This document shows, piece after piece, positions 46,791-57,230 of a stretch of DNA of 64,000 nt; position 1 is the stretch's first letter, and the number at the start of each line of letters is the position of its first letter. Source of the DNA: Hygrocybe punicea (lineage: Eukaryota > Basidiomycota > Agaricomycetes > Agaricales > Hygrophoraceae). A program made the position numbers and the translations under genes. The stretch spans positions 3,534,001 to 3,598,000 of the forward strand of contig OY744461.1 of NCBI GenBank assembly GCA_963556145.1, read 5' to 3'. Under the pieces are notes generated by a model. It was not told the origin of the DNA, did not search any database, and saw only the letters and a program-made list of their open reading frames with translations.

Positions 46791-48820
46791 CTCATTTTGG
46801 GCTGGGAACTCTCCCCCATCCATCCCCTCTCCATTTCCCCCATCTGCCTCGCTTCCTGGCCCCTTCCTTGCCACACATTGCCACCCCCCCACTCATCATC
46901 ATCCATCCCATCCCTCACTCACCTCCAGCACCTTTCACCACCAATTTCAGACCCAATCTGGCATAGTGTTGCCATAGTCCAGTTCGGAACTGATCTGAAC
47001 CCAGTTCAAACCATGAACCAAACCACAAGTTCAGTCTAAGTTCAGCACTTTGGCTGAACTGAACCGTGGGTCTGGTGTAGGGTTCTGGGCCCTTCAGAAA
47101 TTTCTGAACAGCTTGGAACTGAGTCCAAACCATGAACTCATTGTACGTAGATACTGAAATATTCAATTTTTGTATTAATTTTTGTGTATGAACTCATGAG
47201 AACTTGGGTCATGTGACCTTAAACATACATGCAAATTCACACAGATTCGACTCAACAACAACAGCAACAAACAATAACAGCAACACTGGTAAGTAATTAG
47301 TTTATTTCATACTTTACTGACACAAAGATGCCCCCCACAGCCCACACCCATGCCCACACCCTCAGCCTCACCTGCCCATGCCCATGCCAAAACCACACCC
47401 ACGCCAACATTATGTCCATGCCCCACCATGCCCATGATGGGATCCAGGGATGGTAGCAAGAACAGGACACAGTGGGGAGTGGTGCGCCCACCCCTGCTGC
47501 TAAGATACGTTGTATTTATTATTTTTCACTTATTTATCTATACTTACCCCCCCACAGCTCCATGATGCCCGCTGGAGTGGGCAGGGGAGCCCACTCAGGG
47601 TGTCATGGGGTGAACATCATGGTATGATAAGCTGAGTCTCTACAAACAAGTGTACTCTACTATGTAATCCTACAAACCGTGGGATCCTATCATGTGACCT
47701 CCTACTACATCTACCCCCTTTGAAAAAAACAGTGGCATCCTCACCACTGAAGCCTGAAAACCAGAACCAAAACACAGAAAAACTCTCTAGACTCCAACTC
47801 AAAACTCCAACTCCGTCGAGGTCTTATGAAATGCTGCCAACAGTGGTATGCCCCCCAGTGGACGCCACCACCAGCTCAAGATACCGCCTGCTGACCAAAT
47901 CACCTGTGTTCAGAGTGTAACTCGCGAAAAAACGTAGAAGACTTCGTAGTGAGATGGTGTGGCCTAAGGTGGGGGTGAAGATGACGGCCGTGAAACAGAT
48001 GACTCAGGAATAACATATGGATGCTTGGGGATGGACTTGTGAAGGCATGGAATGGTGGAGACGGGGATTGCAGTGCGTTGAATATGTGGGGACTTAGGGT
48101 GACGTGGCCGGTGTTGTGGGGTCTAAAATGGTGGTGTTGTCTCAATTTGGTGAACTCGGGGGAACGGGAAGCTCTGGGACGCTGAACGGGGTTGCGGGGA
48201 AGTTGAGGAAATATTTGGAATGGGGGGGAACTCGAAACAATGTGGCCGGGCGTTGGGGTGTCTAAAAGGTGCGGGAACGGTGCTCTCAGGGTGACAATAG
48301 GGTGCTTGGTGCTTTGCGGCATGGGATGAGGACTCGGGGAGTTGGGCGAGTGCGTTTGCGTGGGTGGGTGGTGAAAAACAGGGGGTCGACTGACATCGAC
48401 GCGGCGGGTCCGTGGGGTGGCCATAAAGGCCGGCATTCGTTCATTTAGGGTAGCGCGCATGGATGGGGGCTCCTGGTACGTTGAACGTGGGTTGGCGGGG
48501 TTGGTTGGATGGACTGGGGGGTTCTGCTATGCAAAAACGGGGGATGAGGGCATGGTGACATGGCGGTGGCCATAAAGGCCGGCGACCGTTCGTTTGGGAT
48601 GATGAATGGGAGCAGAGGGCTCTGGTATGTTGAACGAGGGCACAGGGGGTTGGTAGGGTGGACTAGGCTCGGGTATCTGAAAAATGGGGGCGAGACGTCT
48701 GGTGACATGGCGCAACGTGGAGGCTCTAAAACTGCGAGGGAGGCTTGCGTGAGGTGTACATAGGGGTACGTGGGGCTCTAGGATGTGGGCTGTTGGTAAA
48801 AGGGGGCGCATCGAGCGCGT

Positions 48821-50619
48821 TGGAGTGGTCCCGAGGGACCTCTCAGGATCGGGGACGGAATCGCATGGAATGGCTGAGGTGGATGGGATAGATGTCTCTC
48901 TACTACATCCGGAACTGGCTACTGACTAAGGTCCAGGTCACGTGACGTGACAGGCACCACTACTACAAGTGCCCCCTCTCTCTGTAGTGATGCCCTCGTC
49001 GCTAACAAAAGAGGAACAAAGACAAAAACAAAAACAAAAACAAAAACAAAAACAAAAACAAAAACAAAAACAACAAAAAGAGAAAAGACAAAGCAGAAGG
49101 AAGGGAAAAGGCAAAAGGCAAAAAGGGCAAACCAGAGAAACCGGAAGGAACTAGTCTACTCCATGGGGGTCTAGGAGCAATGAGTCCTCGACTATGTGAG
49201 GAGGAAGCTGGGAAAACATGTCAAAAAGTGGAAAAATGGCAATGGAATGTGGAAAGGGACATGGAAAACGACGGCACGGAGTCAGTGAATGGTTCATTGG
49301 CCATGGGTCGACGCGGGGGGACGTGGGGTCGCCGTACGATGCATGGGCGGGGGCGCGAAGGCGTCCGTTTGGGGTGCGGCTGTCATGGCGTGTCGCACGG
49401 GTGGGGCCGTGGGGTTCGTGGTGTTGGGGGTGTTGCGAAAGGGCTTGCGTTGCTTGGTACGCGGATGGGGGTGGCCATATCGTTTGGATGGGTCCTCGCG
49501 GTAGTGCATGAACGTGTAGGGGTGTGGGACGTGGGGTTGTGTGTGTGGAGGTGGGGTATGGAGGGCCGGGGTGTGTTGGTCGCTTTGGGATGGCCTGTGG
49601 ATGCGCGGGGATGGTCGATGGCGCTGGAAACGGGCGTGCGGGGCCATAAAGCGAGTTAACGTGGGGTCCGCGGCTTCTTGCGCGGGTAGCCCGTTGTTGC
49701 GTTTCGTTGGGTGGGTTTGGACGCGTCCTTCGCGCGGGTGCAGGCCGTTGGGTTGGTATGGAGACGGCAGGCACAAGGGAGTTGACATGGGCATGTTGTG
49801 CTGGGCCCATTGGATCGAGGAAGAAGGTGCCGGCGTGTGCCAGGAGGGCGAGTTGATGTGGTGACGTGGCGGTTGGGCGACGTGGCAACGGACGGGTGGG
49901 CGTGAAAACAGCGTTGGTGAGGACGGCGTAGGTGGAAACGAGACCGGTGGGGTTGTGGTACGAACGTGGGGGCGTTGTGAGGGTTTGCATGTTCAGTAAT
50001 GTACCTGTGGGCATCTGAATGTAAAAGGGGAGGTCAAAAACGGGGACAGTGAGGTCGAGGGTGCATCTTGCTGCGCGACGGCGTTGTTGGATTCGTCGTC
50101 CGGCTCGGCAACCTCGTGGGGGTCTTGTAAGGAGAGTGGGGTGCCGTGGTTGGGCGTGGTTGGTCGGGTTTTTGGTGGGCGAAGCTGGTGACATGGCTGC
50201 GCGAGGTGGCTGTGTGGAATAGTGAGGATGGGCGAAAAGTCATGAAGATGGTTGCGGGGCATGTAGCAGTACGCGGACGAAGTACTTGGGCCTTCGGAGG
50301 CTGTTTTTTGTAGTGTTTTGCATAGGGTTGCTGCGTGGAATCGCACGGGTGGGCTCTCGTGAGGGTTCTCTGTTCTCGAAAATCTTGCTCTGTGCTCAAA
50401 AAGGATCTGTGCGTGCGGAATGTGGTGGTCTCCGGTGGCTGCATGGGTCGAATCGCACTCTCATCACCATGATGGAGTGGTCCCGAGGGACCTCTCGGGA
50501 TCGGGGACGGAATCGCACAGAATGGCTGAGGTGGATGGGATAGATGTCTCTCTACTACATCCGGAACTGGCTACTGACTAAGGTCCAGGTCACGTGACAT
50601 GACAGGCACCACTACTACA
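48821..50619. mobile_element. inner miniature LTR element, 147-bp LTRs, CpG-rich
   Basis: LTRs 48821-48967 and 50473-50619, starting TGGAGTGGTCC and ending CTACTACA; duplication GCGT at 48817-48820 and 50620-50623. Hairpin GAGTGGTCCC-GA-GGGACCTCTC sits at the same place as in the outer LTR but with a different stem sequence. TCACGTGAC is also near the 3' end. Few differences between LTRs and many retained CpGs suggest a young insertion. An (AACAAA)n tract lies at 49021-49075. Confidence 0.82.
49151..50194 (-). CDS. 347-aa Pro/His/Arg-rich frame inside the inner LTR element
   Basis: Long open frame on the minus strand between the inner LTRs, rich in Pro, His, Thr and Arg, with repeated NSL, TPR and HPQ phrases. 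No Gag, zinc-knuckle, protease, integrase or RT motif seen. Other frames are also open in this GC-rich stretch, so coding is uncertain. If real it would be the element's only protein, perhaps Gag-like. Confidence 0.3.
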   Translation of the reverse strand: MSPASPTKNPTNHAQPRHPTLLTRPPRGCRAGRRIQQRRRAARCTLDLTVPVFDLPFYIQMPTGTLLNMQTLTTPPRSYHNPTGLVSTYAVLTNAVFTPTRPLPRRPTATSPHQLALLAHAGTFFLDPMGPAQHAHVNSLVPAVSIPTQRPAPARRTRPNPPNETQQRATRARSRGPHVNSLYGPARPFPAPSTIPAHPQAIPKRPTHPGPPYPTSTHTTPRPTPLHVHALPRGPIQTIWPPPSAYQATQALSQHPQHHEPHGPTRATRHDSRTPNGRLRAPAHASYGDPTSPRVDPWPMNHSLTPCRRFPCPFPHSIAIFPLFDMFSQLPPHIVEDSLLLDPHGVD

Positions 50620-51961
50620 GCGTGTGTAACTGGGGGAGTGTGTCTTGATGGTGAACTAAGAAAAGTGTACCTTGAACTTGGTGACGTGGCGGTACGCGTG
50701 TTGGCCGTTTTGCCGTGTAAACAGTGCAGTGACGGAGCTTCGTGAGACGTGGGCTATCTAACAAGGACGCTCGTGGCCGTATAGCCAGCCGTGGACGAAA
50801 AAATGGATGCTGCCCTAGAACTGGGTGGTGAGACCGCGTGAAAAAAGCTGTAGTCGCGAGAAAACTAGTAGAAAAGCTCAAAAAAGCTCAAAAAAGCTGG
50901 AGAGTGGTGAGAAAACAAAGGTGAGACAAATCACACTCTCATCACCAGGTGGAGTGGGCAAGGGAGCCCACTCAGGGTGTCATGGGGTGAACATCATGGT
51001 ATGATAAGCTGAGTCTCTACAAACAAGTGTACTCTACTATGTAATCCTACAAACCGTGGGATCCTATCACGTGACCTCCTACTACACCGCAAGCGTGGAT
51101 GTGGCAGCAGCCCCATGGCAACCCCAGCAGCAGCCATGGCTGCAATGCAAATGGCGGCAGCAACAACTGCAGCAGCTATGGCAGCAGCAGTGTCGACAGC
51201 AGCAGCAGCAGCAATGGCAACAGCAGCGGTAGCCACAAAAGTGGCAATGGCAGCAGTAGCAACAGCACTGGCAGCAATGCAGCACCAATGGCAACTGCAG
51301 AAACAGCAGTGACACAGCAGAATGCAGGTTGACCCCTTCCTCCTCACCCCTCCCAACTCCTCGCAACCCCAGGCCCACGTCAATTGACATGGCACTGCGG
51401 CTTGCAAGGGAATTTGAGGATGGAGGAGGATGGTTCGCAGTCCAAACCAGGTCCATTTGCAGACCGAACTGCACAGAATGGTCCCATGCGGTCCTGGTTC
51501 CAGTTCAGCAAAAGGGCTGAACTGAACCGAGGGTTTGGTTTTCAGTTTAGCCAAAAAGGCCAAAAACCAGACCAAACTGGACTTCGGCAACACTAATCTG
51601 GCATCTCTGTGAAGGTGAGTACCCACCTGTTTTCCAGCAGCACGGTTATGTTTTTCAACTCCACAACTCCGATTCCAACTCTGGTACCTGCCATGACGAT
51701 TCCACATTACCACACCTTCCTTTTTTGTTCCCTTTTGCCTTTTGTCTTCTTTTGGACATCATTGTTTATTCTTGTTCTTGTTCCCTTTTCTTCCCTTCTT
51801 CTAGAACAATCCAGACCAACCATGGACACATCCCCATGTGACCTTGCTGTACCCGAATAGTCTCCTTGCCGATGGACATCATTGCCATTGTCTTTTCCCT
51901 TGCATTGACATATTGTTTACTTCATCCCATGACAAACCGATACACAATGGCTGAACTCCTG

Positions 51962-52514
51962 TTAGAGGCGTGCAACTCCGGAAGGATCGGAGTTCTTCGG
52001 AGGAGCGGAGACGTCAACTCTTGAAGTAGGTTCACTACTTCCTTAAGTCGTATTGAGAAGACGTGGACGGAGCGGAGTTAGTCCGGAGTTCCGGACTAAG
52101 TACTAAGATAACTAATGAGCTTAAGGGAAAGCCTTAAGTTTGAGAGTGGGTAAGAAATAAGGAACTCAAGTTAATTTTCTGAACAGAGTTACAGGACATT
52201 GTAGTTCTAGTTTATATACTTGGTAGACTAATTGTCATGTCCTTGGAGACGTGAAGACAATATGAACTCCGGAAAGAGGACCGGAGTTCGGAAGAAAATA
52301 AAAGGGATAAAAGGTTGCTATGTACGGTGACAAGTAAACAAAGGGGAGGAAGAGAAAAGGAGGTCGGAGTAAACGGAGATGGGGAAGAATAGTAATTAAC
52401 AAGAGAAGAACAATAACGTACGCGAGAAGATAAGATAAGATAAGATAAGATAAGTCGGCGGAAAAGTCCGGAGCGGAGTTCGTCGGAATCCGGCGGAGCT
52501 GCATGGGATATGAC
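51962..52514. mobile_element. probable hAT-like element J in L3
   Basis: Absent from L1 and L2 at the same site. Flanked by AACTCCTG and AACTCCCA (8 bp, two differences). Ends weakly inverted (GGCGTGCAACTCCGG against CCCATGCAGCTCCGC), with ACTCCGG clusters inside both ends. A TAAGA pentamer repeat lies at about 52428-52456. No ORF. Confidence 0.65.
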
Positions 52515-53213
52515 AACTCCCAACAATGCTAATTACCGTAATCATCATTGGCAGCATTGCCATCACTTTCCTTATTGGTTTTTACCTTGTTATGATCTAT
52601 CTTTGGCATTGGCACTGAAACCCTTCTGCCATCAATACATCTGACTTCCACCTCAACAATATCTCACCACGTAATTGACAATTGCCATTCCCAGATATAT
52701 GGTTTCCACTTTCGTATTCCGTGCCTACCATTATCCTCCCTGACCATCCGATGGCATTCCTCACCTGCTTGTACACTCTGAACAATCCTTGATCACAAGA
52801 CATTTCACTGTTCCCTTCAATCTGACCATCACCAAAGCACACACCTTCAGACTTCGACCACAGACCATACAATTTCCCAATACAGTGAACCGCTATTGTG
52901 TATTGTTCACACATCATTGCTTCAATGCAGTACCCGACAACTTATTCCCACAGCTTGTCACCTGTGCCACAACTCAAAACCTGGACCCACATTCATTTAT
53001 CCTTTTCCATCTGTAACCTTCATACCTCCCATACTCATTTACAACATTACCCTTTCTTGGACGAATACTGACATCAAGTGGACCACATTGTTCTACACAC
53101 AGGACAAGACATCACCCCTCGATACGTCATTGACACAGACATCATTATCCAGCACAGCATACACTGTTGACATGTCTGACCTCAACTATCCCACTGTCCT
53201 AGTTGGTTTTTCC

Positions 53214-53553
53214 TAGGCAAATGCAGGGATAAGGGTAATCCCTGATCCACAGGTATCCGTACTCTTGAGAGTACGAGTACAGATACAGAGTACAAGTACA
53301 GATACAGATTCTCGTATCCATGGGCTTCAAAATGAGCCTAAGATCATCCAAAACAGTCAAGAATTGACTGAGATAGAGACTAAACATTGATTTAACTCTA
53401 TCTCAGTCAATTCTTGACCGTTTTGGGTGATCTCAGGCTCATTTTGATCAGGAATCCGTGGGTAAAATCTGCGGATATTGTATCTGTATCTGTGGGGAGT
53501 ATGAGTACGGAATACAGACAAATGTATCCTGGGATTACCCCTGCATTTGCCTA
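53214..53553. mobile_element. 340-bp hAT-like MITE I in L3, perfect TSD
   Basis: TIR TAGGCAAATGCAGGG, inverse at 53553. Duplication GTTTTTCC at 53206-53213 and 53554-53561; the empty site is seen in L1 and L2. The interior is largely self-complementary, including GAATTGACTGAGATAGA and its inverse around 53375-53410. Confidence 0.9.
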
Positions 53554-53868
53554 GTTTTTCCTCAGCACATTCCTTTGTTTTCTTTCATACCGATCTTGTC
53601 ACTATATCCATGCTATCTCAAGACACTCCCTTCACCAATCCCACACTGGACAATGCCTCTCTCTGACCCAACCGTGCAATGCACTTGCCAGACTGTGCAC
53701 TTGCCCATTACAGCAAGTGTAGACCCCAAATTGGCAATTCTGCATATCACATGATCCAATGACAAATCATCCGAGTCATCTAGACCTCTTCCATCCCTCA
53801 ATGACACCCAGGCCTCCAGTTGGATTGAACATTGATATGAGGATGCCTCATGTCTGCCTCATGGTAAA

Positions 53869-55636
53869 TAGGGATGACCACGGGTCTTGAACGGGTCGGC
53901 TCGGCTGACACCGCACCCGTACCCGTGAACACCTTACCCGGGGCGGTTTTGACCCGCACCGCACCCGAACATCCACAGGTCACGACGGTACACCTTACCT
54001 GTGGTGTACCATTGCATCCTGCCGTCCACCACAGCCCCCGTTCCGCTCTGCAACCTCGCAGATGCAGTGCCGGCGTCAATTGATGCGACGTTGAAAGGGT
54101 GCACTGCGGTAATGTGAACAGAATCAAATACCAACTCTACCACAGTGCTGTATGAATTCTGAGGGGTTCAATCTCAATCCAAAAGGTTAATAAAAATACT
54201 CAGAGGTGCTCTGGATAGTGGCGATGTTGTTTCCGATGTGCGCGATGTGTGCGATGCGCGTGGCGTGTGCAAAACAGTCGGCGATGTTTTCGGTGTATAC
54301 ATAGCACTTTATAGAAGGAACGCAAAGTTTAATAGAGCATAGCGGAGCTATCGCATGGACAGCGCAGTAAAGAGGTGATATGATAGACTGGAATCGGGGG
54401 TATACAAGACGTCTCCCTAGTATGTAAACTATAGGGGGTATTTATGCGAAGTTGGTTGTTAGGACAATACAGGGTGAAGAAGGCAAGACAAATAGACGGT
54501 GCGCGACGGAACTATGGTGCAATAGGAATGAAATGGAACTGAAACAAAGGGTATAGCACCATGCGAAGCAATTTCCAAAATATCTAGAGGATAGGAGCTA
54601 TAATGTTTGAAATAAGTGAAACATGTCACATAAAGACTTCCCTGGAACCGGAACGGAATCGGAATGGAATAGGGTGAATGGTACAAGCATGGATGATGTC
54701 GGAGAGGCTCGAAATATGTTTCCGAAGGGGGCCGAAGCGCTCCGAAGAAAATCGCCATAATGTCAAATTATCGCCCGTATCGCGCGCATCGCGCTGTCAC
54801 ATCGCAATGGAGATACATATAAATCGGGATGTTTTGCAATAAATCGCAGCGAATCGCAGCATGTCGAGACTAGAATAGGTCCAATAGAGGGTTTCTGTGC
54901 TTAGGGACATGCGCTGCGTATCAACGTGCTTGTCCGCGAGGTGATCAACATGGGGAACGAGGGGGGCATGTGCCGTCGGACGCATTGTAGCGTGTCTGCG
55001 AGGTGGACAAGAGGGGGATGAGAGGGGGACGCGTTGCCGTTGTCGCTGTTGCGTGTCCGCAAGGTGGATGAAGGGGGACGCGTCGTTGTTGCGTGTCCGC
55101 GAGGTGGACAAAGGCCCGGGCTGGGGGACGCGTTATTGTTGTTGTTGCGTATCCACGAGGTGGACGAGAGGGGGTGCGTCGCCGTTGTTGCTTGTCCGCG
55201 AGGTGGACGAGAGGGGCACGCGTTGTTGTTGTTGCGTGTCCGCGAGGTGGACGAGAGGGCAACACGTCGTTGTCGTTGCGTGCTGTTGCCCCATGCTGTT
55301 GTTGTTGTTGTCATAGCGTAGTTAGCTACAGTTCATTACTTGATCAGAAATTGAGACTTACCTAGGCCGGGAAGTGGGAGCACCACCCCCCCGGCCGCTT
55401 CCCTGCTCCTTCCTTTGACTGTTCCGGTCAGTCGTCTGGTCGCCGCGCACTTGCTCGCCCTTGGTCGTAGCCGTCGAGGTGGTTGTGGTGGTTGTGTGAT
55501 GAACCCATGACACACCGCCAAACCGCGGGTATGGGTCACGGTATGGTCATGGGTGATGAAACCAAACACCCTACCCGTACCCACGCAACCCGTTTTGGTA
55601 ATACCACGGGTTGACCCAAACCCGTGGTCATCCCTA
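53869..55636. mobile_element. hAT-like element D in L3, perfect TSD
   Basis: TIR TAGGGATGACCACGGGT at 53869, inverse ending at 55636. Duplication ATGGTAAA at 53861-53868 and 55637-55644; the empty site is present in L1. Subterminal ACCCG clusters. Interior contains a likely nested GCGAT-rich element (about 54216-54871, TAGTG-type ends), a GTTGTTGCGTGTCCGCGAGGTGG-type tandem (54930-55320, units near 45 bp) and a hairpin (55365-55395) just before a GTAAGT on the minus strand (55361-55356). Confidence 0.88.
55365..55395 (-). other. hairpin upstream of donor-like GTAAGT (module in element D)
   Basis: GGCCGGG...CCCGGCC with GTGG/CCAC inside it forms a strong stem; on the minus strand it ends 3 nt before GTAAGT. 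Confidence 0.7.
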
Positions 55637-55984
55637 ATGGTAAACACATGGTGTAGTTGGACTTGCTGTAGCTTCATGGTTGGACTTCTATTTACCTCCC
55701 CTCAAGACCAGTCACTATTTCTACTGTTCTTGTTGTTGGTTCAGACTTTTTCTTCTTTTCCTTTCCTTACGTTTAGTCTGGTTCTTGGAGCAGACCCTCT
55801 TGTCTTGGGTAACCCCCACAGCTCGCATGATTTTAGACCATGAACCCCCCTTTGTAGCAGTGTTGTCTTAGTTATAAGCAACAATGAAACTGCTGATCTC
55901 TCCTCTGGAAACCGCCGCCTCCTATGTAAGTTGATTGTTGCTGGAGCCCACTGCAGAAGCGATCCATAACAGGTGCCCCATGTA

Positions 55985-56149
55985 GTGAATGGCGTGGGTG
56001 AACCCTAGGGTGGCCAGAGCAATACCCACACCGATACCCACCAAAAACCCATGGTCTTTGATGGGTTGATGTGGGTTATTTTGTGGGTTTATGTAGGTGT
56101 CTACCCATGATGGGTTACCCATGGGTCACATATACAAATTCAATCATTA
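55985..56149. other. subterminal repeats of a hAT element end
   Basis: TAGTGAATGGCGTGGGT (about 55982) followed by many ACCCA/TGGGT words. This is the same layout as the ends of elements A-D and lies directly downstream of the hAT transposase relic, so it is probably the 3' end of that element. Confidence 0.5.
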
Positions 56150-56935
56150 AATCAAGCTAATATTTATTCATTTGAGAACGTTGTAGACTTATGGTATCCC
56201 AACCATCTGCTAAATCTACTTCTTCTTTAGAATCAGCTTCCCCATCAGGTACATCTGGTGACGCAGCAACAGCCAAGACATCTTTGTCCTTGATGAGACC
56301 CAAAAGACTTCAGTCACCTAGGCATAGGACAGCCCATGTCATTTGGGCTGAGAGACGATTTCAGACATGTGAAAGAAGAAGTCATCCACGACTAAATATC
56401 TGCTCAACAGCAACAGAAGTGGCTGCACATAAAAACAAATTAGTACTCTACCATCTGCATATCACAGGGTACATACCTGGAATAGTAAGGTAGTCAAGGG
56501 CCATTCAAGAAAGGCAGGGGAAAGTGGCCTGATGGTCAGACCACCATAGTATAACATTATCTACACACTCAGGGTCTGTGCTAAGATATTGATCAAGTTC
56601 ATCAAGGAGTTCAGTGAGTTGGGTTGGTGCTAGAGTGGGTAGATCATCAAAAATATTTCAGCGTTCATCCTGCATGTCTCATAAGTACATAGAAGCAATC
56701 AATAAATGAATACAAGTGCAGCATGCACCTTTTTGGCTTCGGTTGCCTTGATGCCTTCATTTTTGTGGTTTCTATTTTTCCCCGCATCATCAGATGCATA
56801 TGATTGATCAAATTTGGTGCAAACAATTTCACAAGCAGTATTGATCCAATCTGGTTCCCAATGCACATTTTTGAAGTATTGAAGTTTATGACGTGGATGT
56901 AACACTATACCACAGGTACACCACAGGTACATTAA
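56150..56935 (-). pseudogene. hAT transposase relic (C-terminal half with hATC dimerisation domain)
   Basis: Minus strand: VLHPRHKLQYFKNVHWEPDW (the hAT LxPRxKLxYF motif), a region with frameshifts, then LTELLDELDQYLSTDPECVD, WWSDHQATFPCLS, a stop, MALDYLTIPG, an intron (GTATGT at about 56473 to TGTGCAG), and TSVAVEQIFSRG-stop-LLLSHV-stop-NRLSAQ, followed by LLGLIKDKDVLAV. Two of the stops are TGA where the family has Arg codons (CGA). A plausible former source of enzyme for the non-autonomous elements here. Confidence 0.82.
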
Positions 56936-57230
56936 GCTTGAGGCCCAGTAAAAAGTCCCGCTATGTAGAAACTTTTAGGCCCTTTTAGGCCCTTTTCGGT
57001 CCTACAAAATCTCATCTTAATATTTAAATAGAATTCTGCACCCACAGTGGATGCCTGTCCAATTAAATCTTGAAAAAAACATTGTGATTGCTATGAAAAA
57101 ACATTGCGTTCCATTGTATTTGATTAAAGTATCCAGGTGCACTGCTCCTCGCTCCCTGTTCCATTCCACGCTCCCCCATTCCCCACTGCTTGTTCCCTGT
57201 TCCTGGTTCCCTGCCCCTGGTTCTGCCAAT
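56936..57230. other. spacer between hAT relic and paralog 2
   Basis: Contains tandem TTAGGCCCTTT words near 56970-57000 and sequence rich in TTCCCTG/CCCTG words at 57150-57225. Nothing coding. Confidence 0.4.

Larger units (their letters stand above)
47573..51086. mobile_element. outer miniature LTR element, 137-bp LTRs
   Basis: LTRs 47573-47709 and 50950-51086, nearly identical, starting TGGAGTGGGC and ending CTACTACA. Host duplication CCGC at 47569-47572 and 51087-51090. Each LTR begins with the stem GAGTGGGC-AGGGGA-GCCCACTC and near its end has TCACGTGAC (TCATGTGAC in the left copy). After removing the nested element it is about 1.7 kb and encodes no recognisable Gag or RT. TRIM-like. Confidence 0.82.
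46964..51595. mobile_element. hAT-like element C with perfect 8-bp TSD and nested LTR elements
   Basis: TIR TAGTGTTGCCATAGTCCAG at 46964 and the inverse ending CGGCAACACTA at 51595 (about 21 of 24 positions match). Target duplication ATCTGGCA at 46956-46963 and 51596-51603. GAACC/GAACT subterminal clusters at both ends. A GTAAGT at 47290 and an ATG at 47330 recall the leader-intron layout of element A. Most of the 4632 bp is the nested LTR element at 47573-51086. A CAG/GCA-rich tract lies at 51090-51320. Confidence 0.9.
51644..55971 (-). mobile_element. TG..CA element copy L3 (minus), hosting three nested insertions
   Basis: Reads TGTTATGGATCGC on the minus strand from 55971 and ends at 51644. 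Interrupted by elements at 51962-52514, 53214-53553 and 53869-55636. Subtracting these and one copy of each 8-bp duplication leaves 1643 bp, the exact length of copy L1. The far end has lost the terminal T, and the flanking pentamers differ, so no duplication is visible. Confidence 0.85.

Noticed and set aside
49021..49075. Regular repeats resembling a CRISPR array
   Set aside because: Simple AACAAA microsatellite without spacers; eukaryotic context.
49180..49864. Long plus-strand frames opposite the 347-codon frame
   Set aside because: GC-rich, Gly/Val/Trp-rich composition typical of antisense shadows; no motif.
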